Assembly (NCBI RefSeq): GCF_027497255.1
Contig: NZ_CP114903.1
Coordinates: 5,208,001-5,272,000 of the forward strand
Direction of reading: 5' to 3'
Source of the DNA: Micromonospora sp. WMMD882
GTDB lineage: Bacteria; Actinomycetota; Actinomycetes; Mycobacteriales; Micromonosporaceae
DNA: 64,000 bases
The position numbers were made by a program, and so were the translations under genes. The notes below the pieces were generated by a model. It was not told where the DNA came from. It did not search any database and saw nothing but the letters and a program-made list of their open reading frames with translations. Positions 28,602 through 37,878 of the stretch are shown here, one piece after another; position 1 is the stretch's first letter, and every line of letters begins with the position of its first letter.

Positions 28602-30017
28602 GTGACGCTGCGCCTGTATGACACCGCCTCCCGATCGGTGCGGGATTTCGTCCCGCTGGAAGCCGGCAGGGTGGGGGTCTACCTGTGTGGTCTCACCCTC
28701 CAGGCGCCGCCACACATCGGTCACCTTAGATCAGGCGTCAACTACGACGTGTTGCGGCGCTGGCTGCTGGCGAAGGGTTTCGAGGTCACCTTCATCCGCA
28801 ACCTGACCGACATCGACGACAAGCTGCTGGTCAAGTCGTGCGAGCAGGATCGACCGTTCTGGTCGATCGCGTACGACAACGAGGTGATCCTCGCCGCCGC
28901 GTACCGGGCGCTCAACGTGTTGCCGCCCACCTACGAGCCGCGCGCCACCGGGCACGTCCCGGAGATGCACGAGCTGATCGCCACGCTCGTCGATCGCGGG
29001 CACGCCTACCCGGCGACGGACGGCTCCGGCGACGTCTACTTCGACGTCGCCTCCTGGCCGGCGTACGGCGAGTTGTCCGGTCAGTCGCCGGACGCCATGC
29101 AGTCGGCCGGGGACGCCCCGGACCGGGGCAAGCGGGATCCGCGCGACTTCGCGCTGTGGAAGGGCGTCAAGGCGGACGAGCCGGGTGACGCGTACTGGCC
29201 GTCGCCGTGGGGGCGGGGCCGTCCCGGCTGGCACATCGAGTGCTCGGCGATGTGCTGGCGTTACCTGGGCGGGGAGTTCGACATCCACGGCGGCGGGCTC
29301 GACCTGACCTTCCCGCACCACGAGAACGAGATCGCCCAGTCCCGGGCCGCCGGGCTGCCGTTCGCCCGCTACTGGGTGCACCACGGCCTGCTCAGCCTCG
29401 GCGGGGCCAAGATGGGCAAGTCGGCGGGGAACGCTCTCGACCTGGCGTACGTCGACTCGCTCGGGGTGCGCCCGGTGGAGTTGCGTTACTACTTCGCCTC
29501 GGCGCACTACCGGTCCCGCATCGACTACACCGAGGATGCGCTGCGCGAGTCGGCGACCGCGTACCGGCGGGTCGAGGGTTTCGTGCAGCGGGCCGCCGAG
29601 CGGGTCGGTCCGGGCGCGCCGGGTGGGCTGCCGCCGGAGTTCGTCGAGGCGATGGACGACGACCTGAACACGTCCGCCGCGTTGGCCGTCCTGCACGACC
29701 TGGTCCGGGACGGCAACACCGCCCTGACCGGCGGGGACGATGTGACGGTCCGCACCACGCTGGCCGCCGTCCGGGCGATGCTGGCTATTCTCGGGGTCGA
29801 TCCCCTGGACGCCGCCTGGACGGGCGGCGGTCGTGGCGACGACCTGCGTGGCGTCGTGGATTCTCTGGTCGCGCTGGCCCTGGAGCAGCGTGCCCAGGCG
29901 CGCAGCCGTAAGGACTGGGCCGCCGCCGACGCGGTCCGCGACCAGCTCAAGCAGGCCGGTGTGGTGGTCGAGGACACCCCCCAGGGCCCCCGTTGGACTA
30001 TTGGAGAGCAGGACTGA
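28602..30017 (+). CDS. cysS: Cysteinyl-tRNA synthetase
   Basis: 471-residue class I synthetase. The HIGH motif is PPHIGHLR near residue 37, preceded by the zinc ligand in YLCGLT; other zinc ligands lie in HIECSAM and [11 protein letters not shown]. The second signature reads KMGKS instead of KMSKS. It is closer to CysS than to the paralogous ligase MshC of mycothiol synthesis because the full anticodon-binding C-terminal region is present. TACCCT (28590-28595) lies 6 nt before the GTG: leaderless. The stop overlaps the rlmB ATG by one base. In other actinobacteria this pair directly follows carD-ispD-ispF. Confidence 0.95.
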   Translation: MTLRLYDTASRSVRDFVPLEAGRVGVYLCGLTLQAPPHIGHLRSGVNYDVLRRWLLAKGFEVTFIRNLTDIDDKLLVKSCEQDRPFWSIAYDNEVILAAAYRALNVLPPTYEPRATGHVPEMHELIATLVDRGHAYPATDGSGDVYFDVASWPAYGELSGQSPDAMQSAGDAPDRGKRDPRDFALWKGVKADEPGDAYWPSPWGRGRPGWHIECSAMCWRYLGGEFDIHGGGLDLTFPHHENEIAQSRAAGLPFARYWVHHGLLSLGGAKMGKSAGNALDLAYVDSLGVRPVELRYYFASAHYRSRIDYTEDALRESATAYRRVEGFVQRAAERVGPGAPGGLPPEFVEAMDDDLNTSAALAVLHDLVRDGNTALTGGDDVTVRTTLAAVRAMLAILGVDPLDAAWTGGGRGDDLRGVVDSLVALALEQRAQARSRKDWAAADAVRDQLKQAGVVVEDTPQGPRWTIGEQD

Positions 30018-31150
30018 TGCCCGGCAACTCACAGCGCCGTGGCCGGCGACTCACCCCCAAGCAGGGGGCCCCGAAGGGTTCCGGCGGCAAGAACCGCGAC
30101 TCGCTCGCCGGGCGGGGCAGGACCCTCCCCGCCGACGAGCGCCCGTGGCACAAGGCGTACTCGGGTACCGAGCAGGTGCCCCAGCGGACGGCCTGGAAGC
30201 AGGACAAGGAGCGCCGCGCCGCCGCCGAGGAGGGCCGCGCGCCCAAGATCGGCCAGCCCGGCACCAAGGACACGACGTGGGGCAAGGGCAGCCGGGCCGG
30301 AGTGCCGCTGCGTAACAGTGGCGGTCGGGGCGCCGGCCGATCCACCGGCGCCGGGCGGGGCGGTGGCCCACGGGTGGCGCCGGGCCGGAAGTCGAACCCG
30401 GCGAAGGACGGCCCCGAGCTGCTGGTCGGCCGGAATCCGGTGCTGGAGTCGCTGCGCGCCCTGGTGCCGGCGACCGCGCTCTACACGGCGCAGGGCATCG
30501 ACGTCGATGACCGGATCAAGGAGATCATCCGGACGGCCGCCGATCGGGGCATCGCCAACCTGGAGGTCAGCCGGGCCGAGCTGGACCGGATGACCGGCGG
30601 GGTGCTGCACCAGGGCGTCGGCCTCCAGGTGCCGCCGTTCGCGTACGAGCCGTTCGAGGATCTGGTCGCCGCCGCGCTGGAGCAGACCGCGCCGCTGCTG
30701 GTGGCGCTGGACGGGGTCACCGACCCGCGTAACCTCGGCGCGGTGATCCGTTCGGCCGCCGCGTTCGGCGCGCAGGGGGTCTTCGTGCCGGAGCGGCGGG
30801 CCGCCGGGATCACCGCCACCTCCTGGCGGACCAGCGCGGGCGCGGTGGCCCGGGTGCCGGTGGCCCAGGTGACCAACCTGACCCGGTCGTTGAAGGCCTG
30901 CCAGAACGCCGGGTTCATGGTGGTCGGGCTGGACGCCGACGGCGAGACCGACCTGTACGACCTGGAGGCGGCCGTCGGTCCGCTGGTCGTGGTAGTCGGC
31001 TCCGAGGGGCGGGGGCTGTCCCGGCTGGTCGGCGAGACGTGCGACCTGACCGTCAGCATCCCGATGGTCTCCGACGTCGAGTCGCTCAACGCCAGCGTCG
31101 CCGCCGCGGTCACCCTCGCCGAGGTGGCCCGCCGCCGCGCCGCCGCCTGA
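30017..31150 (+). CDS. rlmB: 23S rRNA (guanosine-2'-O-)-methyltransferase RlmB/TrmH family
   Basis: 377 residues. The first 130 are basic and disordered (GKGSRAGVPLRNSGGRG and similar), typical of actinobacterial members. Then come the substrate-binding domain (LLVGRNPVLESLRALVP) and the SPOUT knot: LVALDGVTDPRNLGAVIRSA, VGSEGRGLSRL and IPMVSDVESLNASVAAAV, which hold SAM and the conserved Asn/Arg/Glu residues. It 2'-O-methylates a guanosine of rRNA. ATG at 30017 shares its A with the cysS stop (TGATG), so translation is coupled. Confidence 0.93.
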   Translation: MPGNSQRRGRRLTPKQGAPKGSGGKNRDSLAGRGRTLPADERPWHKAYSGTEQVPQRTAWKQDKERRAAAEEGRAPKIGQPGTKDTTWGKGSRAGVPLRNSGGRGAGRSTGAGRGGGPRVAPGRKSNPAKDGPELLVGRNPVLESLRALVPATALYTAQGIDVDDRIKEIIRTAADRGIANLEVSRAELDRMTGGVLHQGVGLQVPPFAYEPFEDLVAAALEQTAPLLVALDGVTDPRNLGAVIRSAAAFGAQGVFVPERRAAGITATSWRTSAGAVARVPVAQVTNLTRSLKACQNAGFMVVGLDADGETDLYDLEAAVGPLVVVVGSEGRGLSRLVGETCDLTVSIPMVSDVESLNASVAAAVTLAEVARRRAAA

Positions 31151-31206
31151 TCCGGTCGCGCCGCCGGTCACCGACCCGGTGCGTCGCGTCCGTCACCTGC
31201 GACAAC

Positions 31207-31248
31207 GAGAAGGGGGCGGCCCGCCGATCGGCGGGCCGCCCCCTTCTC
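31207..31248. terminator. 42-nt perfect palindrome, bidirectional terminator
   Basis: Positions 31207-31227 are the reverse complement of 31228-31248 (GAGAAGGGGG outer arm, CGATCG centre). It separates the convergent rlmB and sugar-ABC ATPase genes, lying 8 bases from the latter's stop. On each strand the stem ends in a short pyrimidine tract. Confidence 0.85.
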
Positions 31249-31255
31249 CGTCACA

Positions 31256-32347
<1,092 letters not shown>

Positions 32348-32404
32348 GAGGGGTGCTTCCTTTCACCGGCAGGAACGTGCCGGACGATCCGAGTGAAGGA
32401 GCGA

Positions 32405-32424
32405 CCGGCGCGGTGCCGCGCCGG
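32405..32424. promoter_or_regulatory. Hairpin in the leader region of the sugar ATPase gene
   Basis: CCGGCGCGG (32405-32413) pairs perfectly with CCGCGCCGG (32416-32424). A second small stem, CCGGG/CCCGG, lies at 32429-32443. The 373-base gap 32348-32720 otherwise holds no gene; the tRNA promoter -10 TATGCT is at 32699-32704. The hairpins may be regulatory or chance GC pairing. Confidence 0.3.
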
Positions 32425-32720
32425 CCAACCGGGCGAAACCCGGCAACTGAGGGGCGCCGGAATGTCGTCCGTGTCACTGCACGGTAAACGGGATTTCCTC
32501 CGCTGCCAAGGCGGGGGGCAAGGGATGGGACCGACGACATTCGCATACCGGTCAGTCAGGCACGCACGGCCATCAATCGCTCGTAAATTGGCTGCGTTGC
32601 GTGCACCCTGGCGTCACAACCCGGCCCCGGGTGTCGCATCGGATCACGTTTCCGGTGCTGAGGGCCCTGGTGAAGGAGGAAATCCGGACGCCAGTCGCTA
32701 TGCTGACCACGGACGCACGC

Positions 32721-32794
32721 GCCCCTGTAGCTCAGCTGGCCAGAGCACTCGCCTTGTAAGCGAGATGTCGCCGGTTCGATCCCGGCCGGGGGCT
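32721..32794 (+). tRNA. tRNA-Thr (anticodon TGT)
   Basis: The 74-nt cloverleaf folds fully: acceptor 32721-32727 with 32787-32793, D stem GCTC/GAGC, anticodon stem CTCGC/GCGAG with loop CTTGTAA (anticodon 32755-32757, TGT), and T stem GCCGG/CCGGC with loop TTCGATC. The discriminator is T at 32794; CC follows, but not a full encoded CCA. It decodes ACA and, by wobble, ACG threonine codons. TATGCT lies 17 nt upstream, and a TTTT run follows. Confidence 0.97.
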
Positions 32795-32820
32795 CCTTTT
32801 CCCGTTGGTTTCGGGTCCGT

Positions 32821-33111
32821 TCAGCCCTGGACGGACCCGACCGGCGGACCCCACCCGCCCGACGTCGACCCCTCCGGGGTCGACCCGCCGCCCGTGGACC
32901 GGCCGACGTCGCCGCCCGTGGACCGGCCGACCTGGGCGTACGTGATCACGCGGTGCCGGGCGGCGAGCCGGTCCACCCGGGCCGGGGGCCAGGTCGTCGC
33001 GGTGGCCTCCGCGCCCGTGACGAGCGGTGGCGGCGCCCCGACCGGCCCGAGCGCCCACGCCCGCAGCCGGTACGGCGCTGCCACGTCGACGCTGAACTCC
33101 ATAGTAGACAT
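32821..33111 (-). CDS. Hypothetical small protein
   Basis: Possible 96-residue protein starting MSTMEFSVDVAAPYRLRAWA, divergent from the AraC-type regulator. The first 60 residues look like a real protein with GC-rich third positions (GAEATATTWPPARVDRLAAR, RHRVITYAQVGR); the C-terminus is a Gly/Ser/Thr-rich tail with a duplicated GRSTGG unit. No known domain, signal or membrane segment is evident. An internal ATG at residue 4 is an alternative start. It ends 24 bases after the tRNA on the opposite strand. Coding status is plausible rather than certain. Confidence 0.45.
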   Translation of the reverse strand: MSTMEFSVDVAAPYRLRAWALGPVGAPPPLVTGAEATATTWPPARVDRLAARHRVITYAQVGRSTGGDVGRSTGGGSTPEGSTSGGWGPPVGSVQG

Positions 33112-33189
33112 TGTGCCTCAGTGGCGGCGGCTTCGCCCGTTGGTCGGTGAGCAGGCAATTCGTCGTAGGCTGGCGGCCGTGATGGGCGG

Positions 33190-33591
33190 ATGAGCCGCGC
33201 GGTGGAGCAGTCCAACCGGGCGATGCTGCGGGCCCGGGACGCGATGGACCGCTCGTACGCCGAGCCACTGGACGTTCCCACCCTGGCCCGGATCGCGCAC
33301 GTCTCCCCGGCGCACTTCATCCGGACGTTCCGGGCGACCTTCGGTGAGACGCCGCACCGTTACCTCCAGCGTCGCAGGGTCGAACGCGCGATGTCGCTGC
33401 TGATGACGACGGACCGGGACGTCACGGACATCTGCTACGCGGTCGGCTTCGGCAGCCTCGGCACGTTCAGCCGCACCTTCCGGGGGATCGTCGGCGAGTC
33501 GCCCACCGCGTTCCGGCGGCGTCGGGCGGCTGCCGACGCCGTGCCGAGCTGCTTCGCCAAGGCCTGGACCCGGCCCAGCAGTTTTGGATAA
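33190..33591 (+). CDS. AraC family transcription regulator (DNA-binding domain only)
   Basis: 133 residues holding both AraC helix-turn-helix units: LDVPTLARIAHVSPAHFIRT and VTDICYAVGFGSLGTFSRTFRGIVGESPTAFRRRR. There is no N-terminal cupin sensing domain, as in the short AraC proteins paired with VOC genes in actinomycetes. The VOC gene starts 34 bases downstream with its own leaderless-type -10, so the regulator probably controls that gene and perhaps itself. The start at 33190 follows a stop in the upstream frame. Confidence 0.9.
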   Translation: MSRAVEQSNRAMLRARDAMDRSYAEPLDVPTLARIAHVSPAHFIRTFRATFGETPHRYLQRRRVERAMSLLMTTDRDVTDICYAVGFGSLGTFSRTFRGIVGESPTAFRRRRAAADAVPSCFAKAWTRPSSFG

Positions 33592-33625
33592 GCAGCAGGT
33601 CAGCGCGGGGCTCTACGGTGCTCGC

Positions 33626-34039
33626 ATGACGATGATGAACGCGATCAGCCGCTCCCAGATCTTCGTGCTCGACCAGGACGAGGCCCTCGACTTCTACGTC
33701 GGCAAGCTCGGGCTGGAGGTGCACACCGACGTCGACCTCGGCTTCATGCGCTGGCTCACGGTGAACGTCCCGGGCGACCGCGAACGGGAGATCCTGCTGG
33801 AGAGGCCCGGTCCGCCGGCGCTGGACCCGGCCACCGCCGAGCAGGTGCGGGAGCTGCTCACCAAGGGCGCCGCGGGCGGCTACCTCTTCATGACCACCGA
33901 CGACGCGTACCAGACGCACGCGGACCTGGTGGCGAAGGGCGTGGACATCACCGACGAGCCGACCGAGCGTCCGTACGGCATCGACTTCGGTGTCCGTGAT
34001 CCCTTCGGCAACCGGATCCGCGTCGGCCAGATGTTCTGA
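33626..34039 (+). CDS. VOC family (glyoxalase/bleomycin-resistance-like) protein
   Basis: 137 residues with the paired beta-alpha-beta-beta-beta modules of vicinal oxygen chelate proteins: SRSQIFVLDQDEALDFYVGKL opens the first and ends at LTVNVPG; the second includes YLFMTTDDAYQTHADLVAKG and GIDFGVRDPFGNRIRVGQ with the typical DPFGN turn. Members sequester toxins or act on small metabolites. TACGGT (33614-33619) lies 6 nt before the ATG, so the message is likely leaderless. It forms a two-gene module with the upstream AraC regulator. Ligand unknown. Confidence 0.9.
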   Translation: MTMMNAISRSQIFVLDQDEALDFYVGKLGLEVHTDVDLGFMRWLTVNVPGDREREILLERPGPPALDPATAEQVRELLTKGAAGGYLFMTTDDAYQTHADLVAKGVDITDEPTERPYGIDFGVRDPFGNRIRVGQMF

Positions 34040-34190
34040 GACCGGCCGGGCCGCCGTCCCCCGCAGGCCGCGGCGGGTCCCCACCCCGTTCCGGTGCGCC
34101 CCGGCCGGCCGTGGGGACCTGTCGCGTCGGCTCCCGGGACGAGATCGTCGGCCGAACATCCACTGCGGACCCTCAACCAGGCAAACGATC

Positions 34191-34219
34191 TTGACATCTG
34201 TCGACCGGGCTGGTCTCAT
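34191..34219 (+). promoter_or_regulatory. Candidate promoter of the metalloprotease gene
   Basis: In the 349-base gap 34040-34388, a perfect TTGACA (34191-34196) is followed after 17 nt by TCTCAT (34214-34219). The predicted leader is about 165 nt long, ending in GGAGGG before the GTG. No other clear feature or gene is seen in the gap. Confidence 0.45.
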
Positions 34220-34388
34220 GCCGTTCGGACGGGCGACGAGACCCTGCGGACCCACCGCCGGGAAACCGTGTCCGGCCGGACGGCCGGGTGTCGACGGGGG
34301 ACACCTCCACCTCATCTTTCATGCCTCCCTCGGTCGCCACGTCCACCTGCGTGACTGACTGTCACACCTCTGCCTGCCAGGAGGGCAT

Positions 34389-36764
34389 GTGAGAAGATCC
34401 CTCGCCGCTGTCAGCTCGGCGCTGCTCGCCAGCAGCCTGCTGACCGGCGTCGCCGCCACCCCGGCCCAGGCGGCGCCCACGCCCGCCGACCCGGACGCCG
34501 CCGCCCGCTCCGCGCTGCGGGCCAACCCCGCCGTGGTCAAGGGCAGCAACCGCGAGTCGTACGCGGCGCACCGCACCACGGTCGACCGCGACGGCGCCGG
34601 CCACGTCCGCTACACCCGTCGCTACCAGGGCCTGCGGGTCGCCGGTGGGGACTTCGTCATCCACACCACGCCCGGCGGCGGGTACGCCGGCTCGTCGGTC
34701 GGCCTGACCACCCCGCTGACCCTGGACGTCAAGCCGACGTTCCCGGCCGCCTCGGCGAAGACGCTGGCCGCGGCGCGGTTCAAGGGCCGACGCACCTCGG
34801 TGGGCACGCCGGAGCTGTTCGTCGACGCCACCTCCGGCAAGGGCCGGCTGGCCTGGGAGACGGTGATCACCGGCTGGCAACCGGACGGGCAGACCCCGTC
34901 CCGTCTCCACGTCGTCGTCGACGCCACCACCGGCCGGCTGATCGGCACGTACGACGAGATCGCCATGGTCGCCGGCACCGGGTACGGCGTGCACGGCGGC
35001 CAGGTCACCATCGACACCGTCGCCGCCAACGGCAGCTACACGCTCACCGACCCGGTGCGCGGCGACGGCTCCACCTGCGACATGGGCAACGACACCGTCA
35101 CCTGCGCGCCCTTCACCGACGCCGACAACGTCTGGGGCAGCGGCACCGTCGGCAGCCGACAGTCGGCGGCGGTGGACGCGCACTACGGGGCGGCGAAGAC
35201 GTACGACTACTTCAAGAACGTGCACGGCCGCGACGGCGTCTTCGGCGACGGCCGGGGCGTGCGCAGCCGGGTGCACTACGGCGACAACTACGACAACGCC
35301 TTCTGGGACGGCCTCCAGATGACCTACGGGGACGGTTGGGGCAACGCCAGCCCGCTGGTCTCCCTGGACATCGCCGGGCACGAGATGACCCACGGCGTCA
35401 CCGACAACGTGGTCCCCGGCGGTCTCACCTACGCCGGTGAGGCCGGCGGTCTCAACGAGGCCACCAGCGACATCTTCGGCACCGCCGTCGAGTTCTACGC
35501 CAACAACCCCACCGACCCGGGTGACTACCGGATCGGCGAGAAGCTCGGCCCGGCGCTGCGGGTCATGTACAACCCGGCGCAGGACGGCGTCTCGGACAGT
35601 TGCTGGTCGACCGCCACCGCCGGCAAGGACGTGCACTTCTCGTCCGGCGTCGGCAACCACTTCTTCTTCAACCTGGCCGAGGGCACCGGGGCCACCCCGT
35701 ACGGCACGTCGCCGGTGTGCGGCTCGGCCCCGGCGGTCACCGGGATCGGCCGGACCAGGGCGGAGCGGATCTGGTGGCGGGCGCTGGACGTCTACTTCAC
35801 CTCGAACACGTCGTACGTGAACACCGCCAACCCGGGCAACACCGCACGGGCGTACACCCTGCGGGCGGCGGCCGACCTGTTCGGCGGCTGCGGCGTCGAG
35901 TACCGGGCCGTCCAGGCGGCCTGGACGGCGGTGAACGTCGCCGGCGGCGACGCGGCCTGCACGGCGGCGGACGGCTTCTCGCTGACCCTGACGCCGACCA
36001 GCACGGCGGTCAACGCGGGCGAGTCGGCGACGGCCGGGCTCACCCTGGCCACCACCGGCGGGGCGGCGCAGCCGGAGGTCACGTTCTCGGTCAGCGGCCT
36101 GCCGGCCGGTGCGACCGCCTCGTTCAGTCCGACGGTGACCAGCTCCGACGGCCAGACCACGCTGACCGTCACCACGGCCGCCGGCACCCCGGCGGGCAGC
36201 TACCCGGTCACGGTCACCGCCACCGGAGCGACGGTCACCCGGACGGCCAGCCTCACCCTGATCGTGTACGGGCCGGGCGGCGTCTGCCCGGTCGGGCAGC
36301 AGCTCGTCGACCCCGGCTTCGAGTCGGGCGGCACGGGTTGGACGGCCACCCCCGGAGTGGTCGGGCAGTTCGGCGCGGTCGGCCAGCCGGCCCGCACCGG
36401 CGTCTGGAGCGCCTGGCTGGGCGGTCACGGCCGGACCAGCACCGACTCGCTCGACCAGCGGCTCGCCCTGCCGGCCGGCTGCGCCACCTACACGCTCAGC
36501 TACTGGATGAGCGTGCGGACGGCGGAGACCAGCACCACCAAGGCGTACGACACGATCAGGGTGCAGGTGCTCGACGGGTCCGGGGCGGTGCTGGCCACCC
36601 TGGCCACGTACTCGAACCTCAGCCGCAGCGACGGGTACGTGTCCCGGAGCCTGTCGCTGGCCCCGTACCAGGGACAGAGCGTGACGCTGCGGTTCGTGGC
36701 GACCGAGGACGTGTCGTTGCAGACCTCGTTCGTCCTGGACGATCTCGCGGTGACCATCGCCTGA
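34389..36764 (+). CDS. Secreted M4 thermolysin-like metalloprotease with C-terminal accessory domains
   Basis: 791 residues. Signal peptide 1-29 (MRRSLAAVSSALLASSLLTG, AQA site); FTP/PepSY-type propeptide to about 195; the M4 catalytic domain about 197-520 with zinc ligands H331 and H335 in HEMTH and E357 in GGLNEATSD, plus a downstream catalytic-His region around KDVHFSSGVGNH. After that come an Ig-like domain (FSLTLTPTSTAVNAGES onward) and a carbohydrate-binding-like jelly roll from LVDPGFESGGTGW to the end. GTG at 34389 lies 8 nt after GGAGGG. Likely extracellular protein degradation with surface or substrate binding by the accessory domains. Confidence 0.95.
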   Translation: MRRSLAAVSSALLASSLLTGVAATPAQAAPTPADPDAAARSALRANPAVVKGSNRESYAAHRTTVDRDGAGHVRYTRRYQGLRVAGGDFVIHTTPGGGYAGSSVGLTTPLTLDVKPTFPAASAKTLAAARFKGRRTSVGTPELFVDATSGKGRLAWETVITGWQPDGQTPSRLHVVVDATTGRLIGTYDEIAMVAGTGYGVHGGQVTIDTVAANGSYTLTDPVRGDGSTCDMGNDTVTCAPFTDADNVWGSGTVGSRQSAAVDAHYGAAKTYDYFKNVHGRDGVFGDGRGVRSRVHYGDNYDNAFWDGLQMTYGDGWGNASPLVSLDIAGHEMTHGVTDNVVPGGLTYAGEAGGLNEATSDIFGTAVEFYANNPTDPGDYRIGEKLGPALRVMYNPAQDGVSDSCWSTATAGKDVHFSSGVGNHFFFNLAEGTGATPYGTSPVCGSAPAVTGIGRTRAERIWWRALDVYFTSNTSYVNTANPGNTARAYTLRAAADLFGGCGVEYRAVQAAWTAVNVAGGDAACTAADGFSLTLTPTSTAVNAGESATAGLTLATTGGAAQPEVTFSVSGLPAGATASFSPTVTSSDGQTTLTVTTAAGTPAGSYPVTVTATGATVTRTASLTLIVYGPGGVCPVGQQLVDPGFESGGTGWTATPGVVGQFGAVGQPARTGVWSAWLGGHGRTSTDSLDQRLALPAGCATYTLSYWMSVRTAETSTTKAYDTIRVQVLDGSGAVLATLATYSNLSRSDGYVSRSLSLAPYQGQSVTLRFVATEDVSLQTSFVLDDLAVTIA

Positions 36765-36815
36765 TCCCGGTGATCCACCGGCCGGACCGACCGTCCGGCT
36801 GACCGGCGCCCGGCG

Positions 36816-36853
36816 GGGCCCGGCGACCACCCACCCCGGTGGTCGCCGGGCCC
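36816..36853 (+). terminator. 15-bp perfect stem-loop terminator
   Basis: Positions 36816-36830 and 36839-36853 are perfectly complementary around an 8-nt loop, 52 bases after the metalloprotease stop. A smaller hairpin, GCCGGAC/GTCCGGC, precedes it at 36781-36799. Confidence 0.8.
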
Positions 36854-36891
36854 GCGTCGTTAGGGTCGGCGGACGAGAAGGGTGGTGGGCG

Positions 36892-37707
36892 GTGTCGGAC
36901 CCGCAGTTGACGGTCGAGGTGACCGGGCCGGTGGCGACCGTGACGATCAGCAACCCGGCCCGGCGCAACGCGATGACCCACGAGATGTGGCGGCGGTTGC
37001 CGGTGCTGCTGGACCGGGTCGAGGCGGACCCGGCCGTCCGGGCGCTGGTGCTCACCGGGGCGGGGGACACCTTCTGCGCCGGCGCGGACCTGGCCGACCT
37101 GGGGGAGACGCTGGCCCTCGGTGACGCCGGCGTCGCGGTCGCCGCCGAGGAACGGCTGGCCGCCTTCGCCAAACCGACGATCGCCGCCGTGCGGGGGGCC
37201 TGCGTGGGCGGCGGCTGTCAGCTCGCCGTCGCCTGCGACCTGCGGATCGTCGCCGCGGACGCGCGGTTCGGGGTGCCCCCGGCCCGGCTCGGGCTGGTCT
37301 ACCCGGCCCCGACCACCCGCCGGCTGGCCGCCCTGGTCGGCCCGGCAACCGCCAAGTACCTGCTCTTCACCGGCGAGCTGATCGACGCCGAACGGGCCGT
37401 CCGGGTGGGGCTCGCCGACGAGGTCGTGCCGGTGGACCGGCTCGCCGACCGGGTCGCCGGGCTGACCGGGAGCGTCGCCGCCCGGTCGCAGCTCACCGTC
37501 GTCGCGGCCAAGGAGATCGTGGACGGCCGGGCGGACGCCGACCGGGTCGCCTGGTGGTACGGGCAGGTCCAGACCAGCGGCGAGGCCCGCGAGGGGGTGG
37601 CCGCCTTCCACGAACGCCGCCCGGCGCGGTTCACCTGGGCGGTCCCGCCGGAAAAAACGTCCGGACCGGATGTCGGAGCCGGGCCGGCCGGTTCGTGGGG
37701 TGACTGA
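36892..37707 (+). CDS. Enoyl-CoA hydratase/isomerase family protein
   Basis: 271-residue crotonase-fold protein. The oxyanion-hole segments are NPARRNAMTHEMW, FCAGADLADLGE and AAVRGACVGGGCQLAVACDLRI. At the position of the second hydratase glutamate the sequence reads ARFGVPPARLGLVYPAPTTRRL, lacking the usual acidic pair of true hydratases, so isomerase or other crotonase chemistry is possible. Start is GTG 36892 after GAGAAGGG; TAGGGT at 36860-36865 may be the -10. It stands alone between terminators. Role is likely in acyl-CoA metabolism; substrate unknown. Confidence 0.88.
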   Translation: MSDPQLTVEVTGPVATVTISNPARRNAMTHEMWRRLPVLLDRVEADPAVRALVLTGAGDTFCAGADLADLGETLALGDAGVAVAAEERLAAFAKPTIAAVRGACVGGGCQLAVACDLRIVAADARFGVPPARLGLVYPAPTTRRLAALVGPATAKYLLFTGELIDAERAVRVGLADEVVPVDRLADRVAGLTGSVAARSQLTVVAAKEIVDGRADADRVAWWYGQVQTSGEAREGVAAFHERRPARFTWAVPPEKTSGPDVGAGPAGSWGD

Positions 37708-37774
37708 GGCCGGCACCGGACCGACGGCGCGCTCAGGAAGATCCTTCGTGAGCCCGGACGGGAGGGGCCGCCGG

Positions 37775-37828
37775 CCGCCCGGCTGAGCGGGCCGACCCAC
37801 CGGCCAACGGGGACGCTCAGCCGGGCGG
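37775..37828. terminator. 14-bp perfect inverted repeat between convergent genes
   Basis: CCGCCCGGCTGAGC (37775-37788) is complementary to 37815-37828, with a 26-nt loop. It lies between the enoyl-CoA hydratase gene and the convergent membrane protein gene. Confidence 0.6.
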
Positions 37829-37878
37829 GGACACCGGAGCCACCGGCCCCGCCGGACGCGTCGGGCCGGAGCAGCAGG

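Noticed and set aside
28602..30017. MshC (mycothiol ligase) instead of CysS
   Set aside because: The length and full C-terminal anticodon-binding region fit CysS, and the gene is coupled to rlmB as in other actinobacterial cysS loci.
34362..37172. 936-codon minus-strand open frame opposite the metalloprotease
   Set aside because: Antisense shadow of the M4 protease, which has a signal peptide, HEMTH motif and clear ribosome site.
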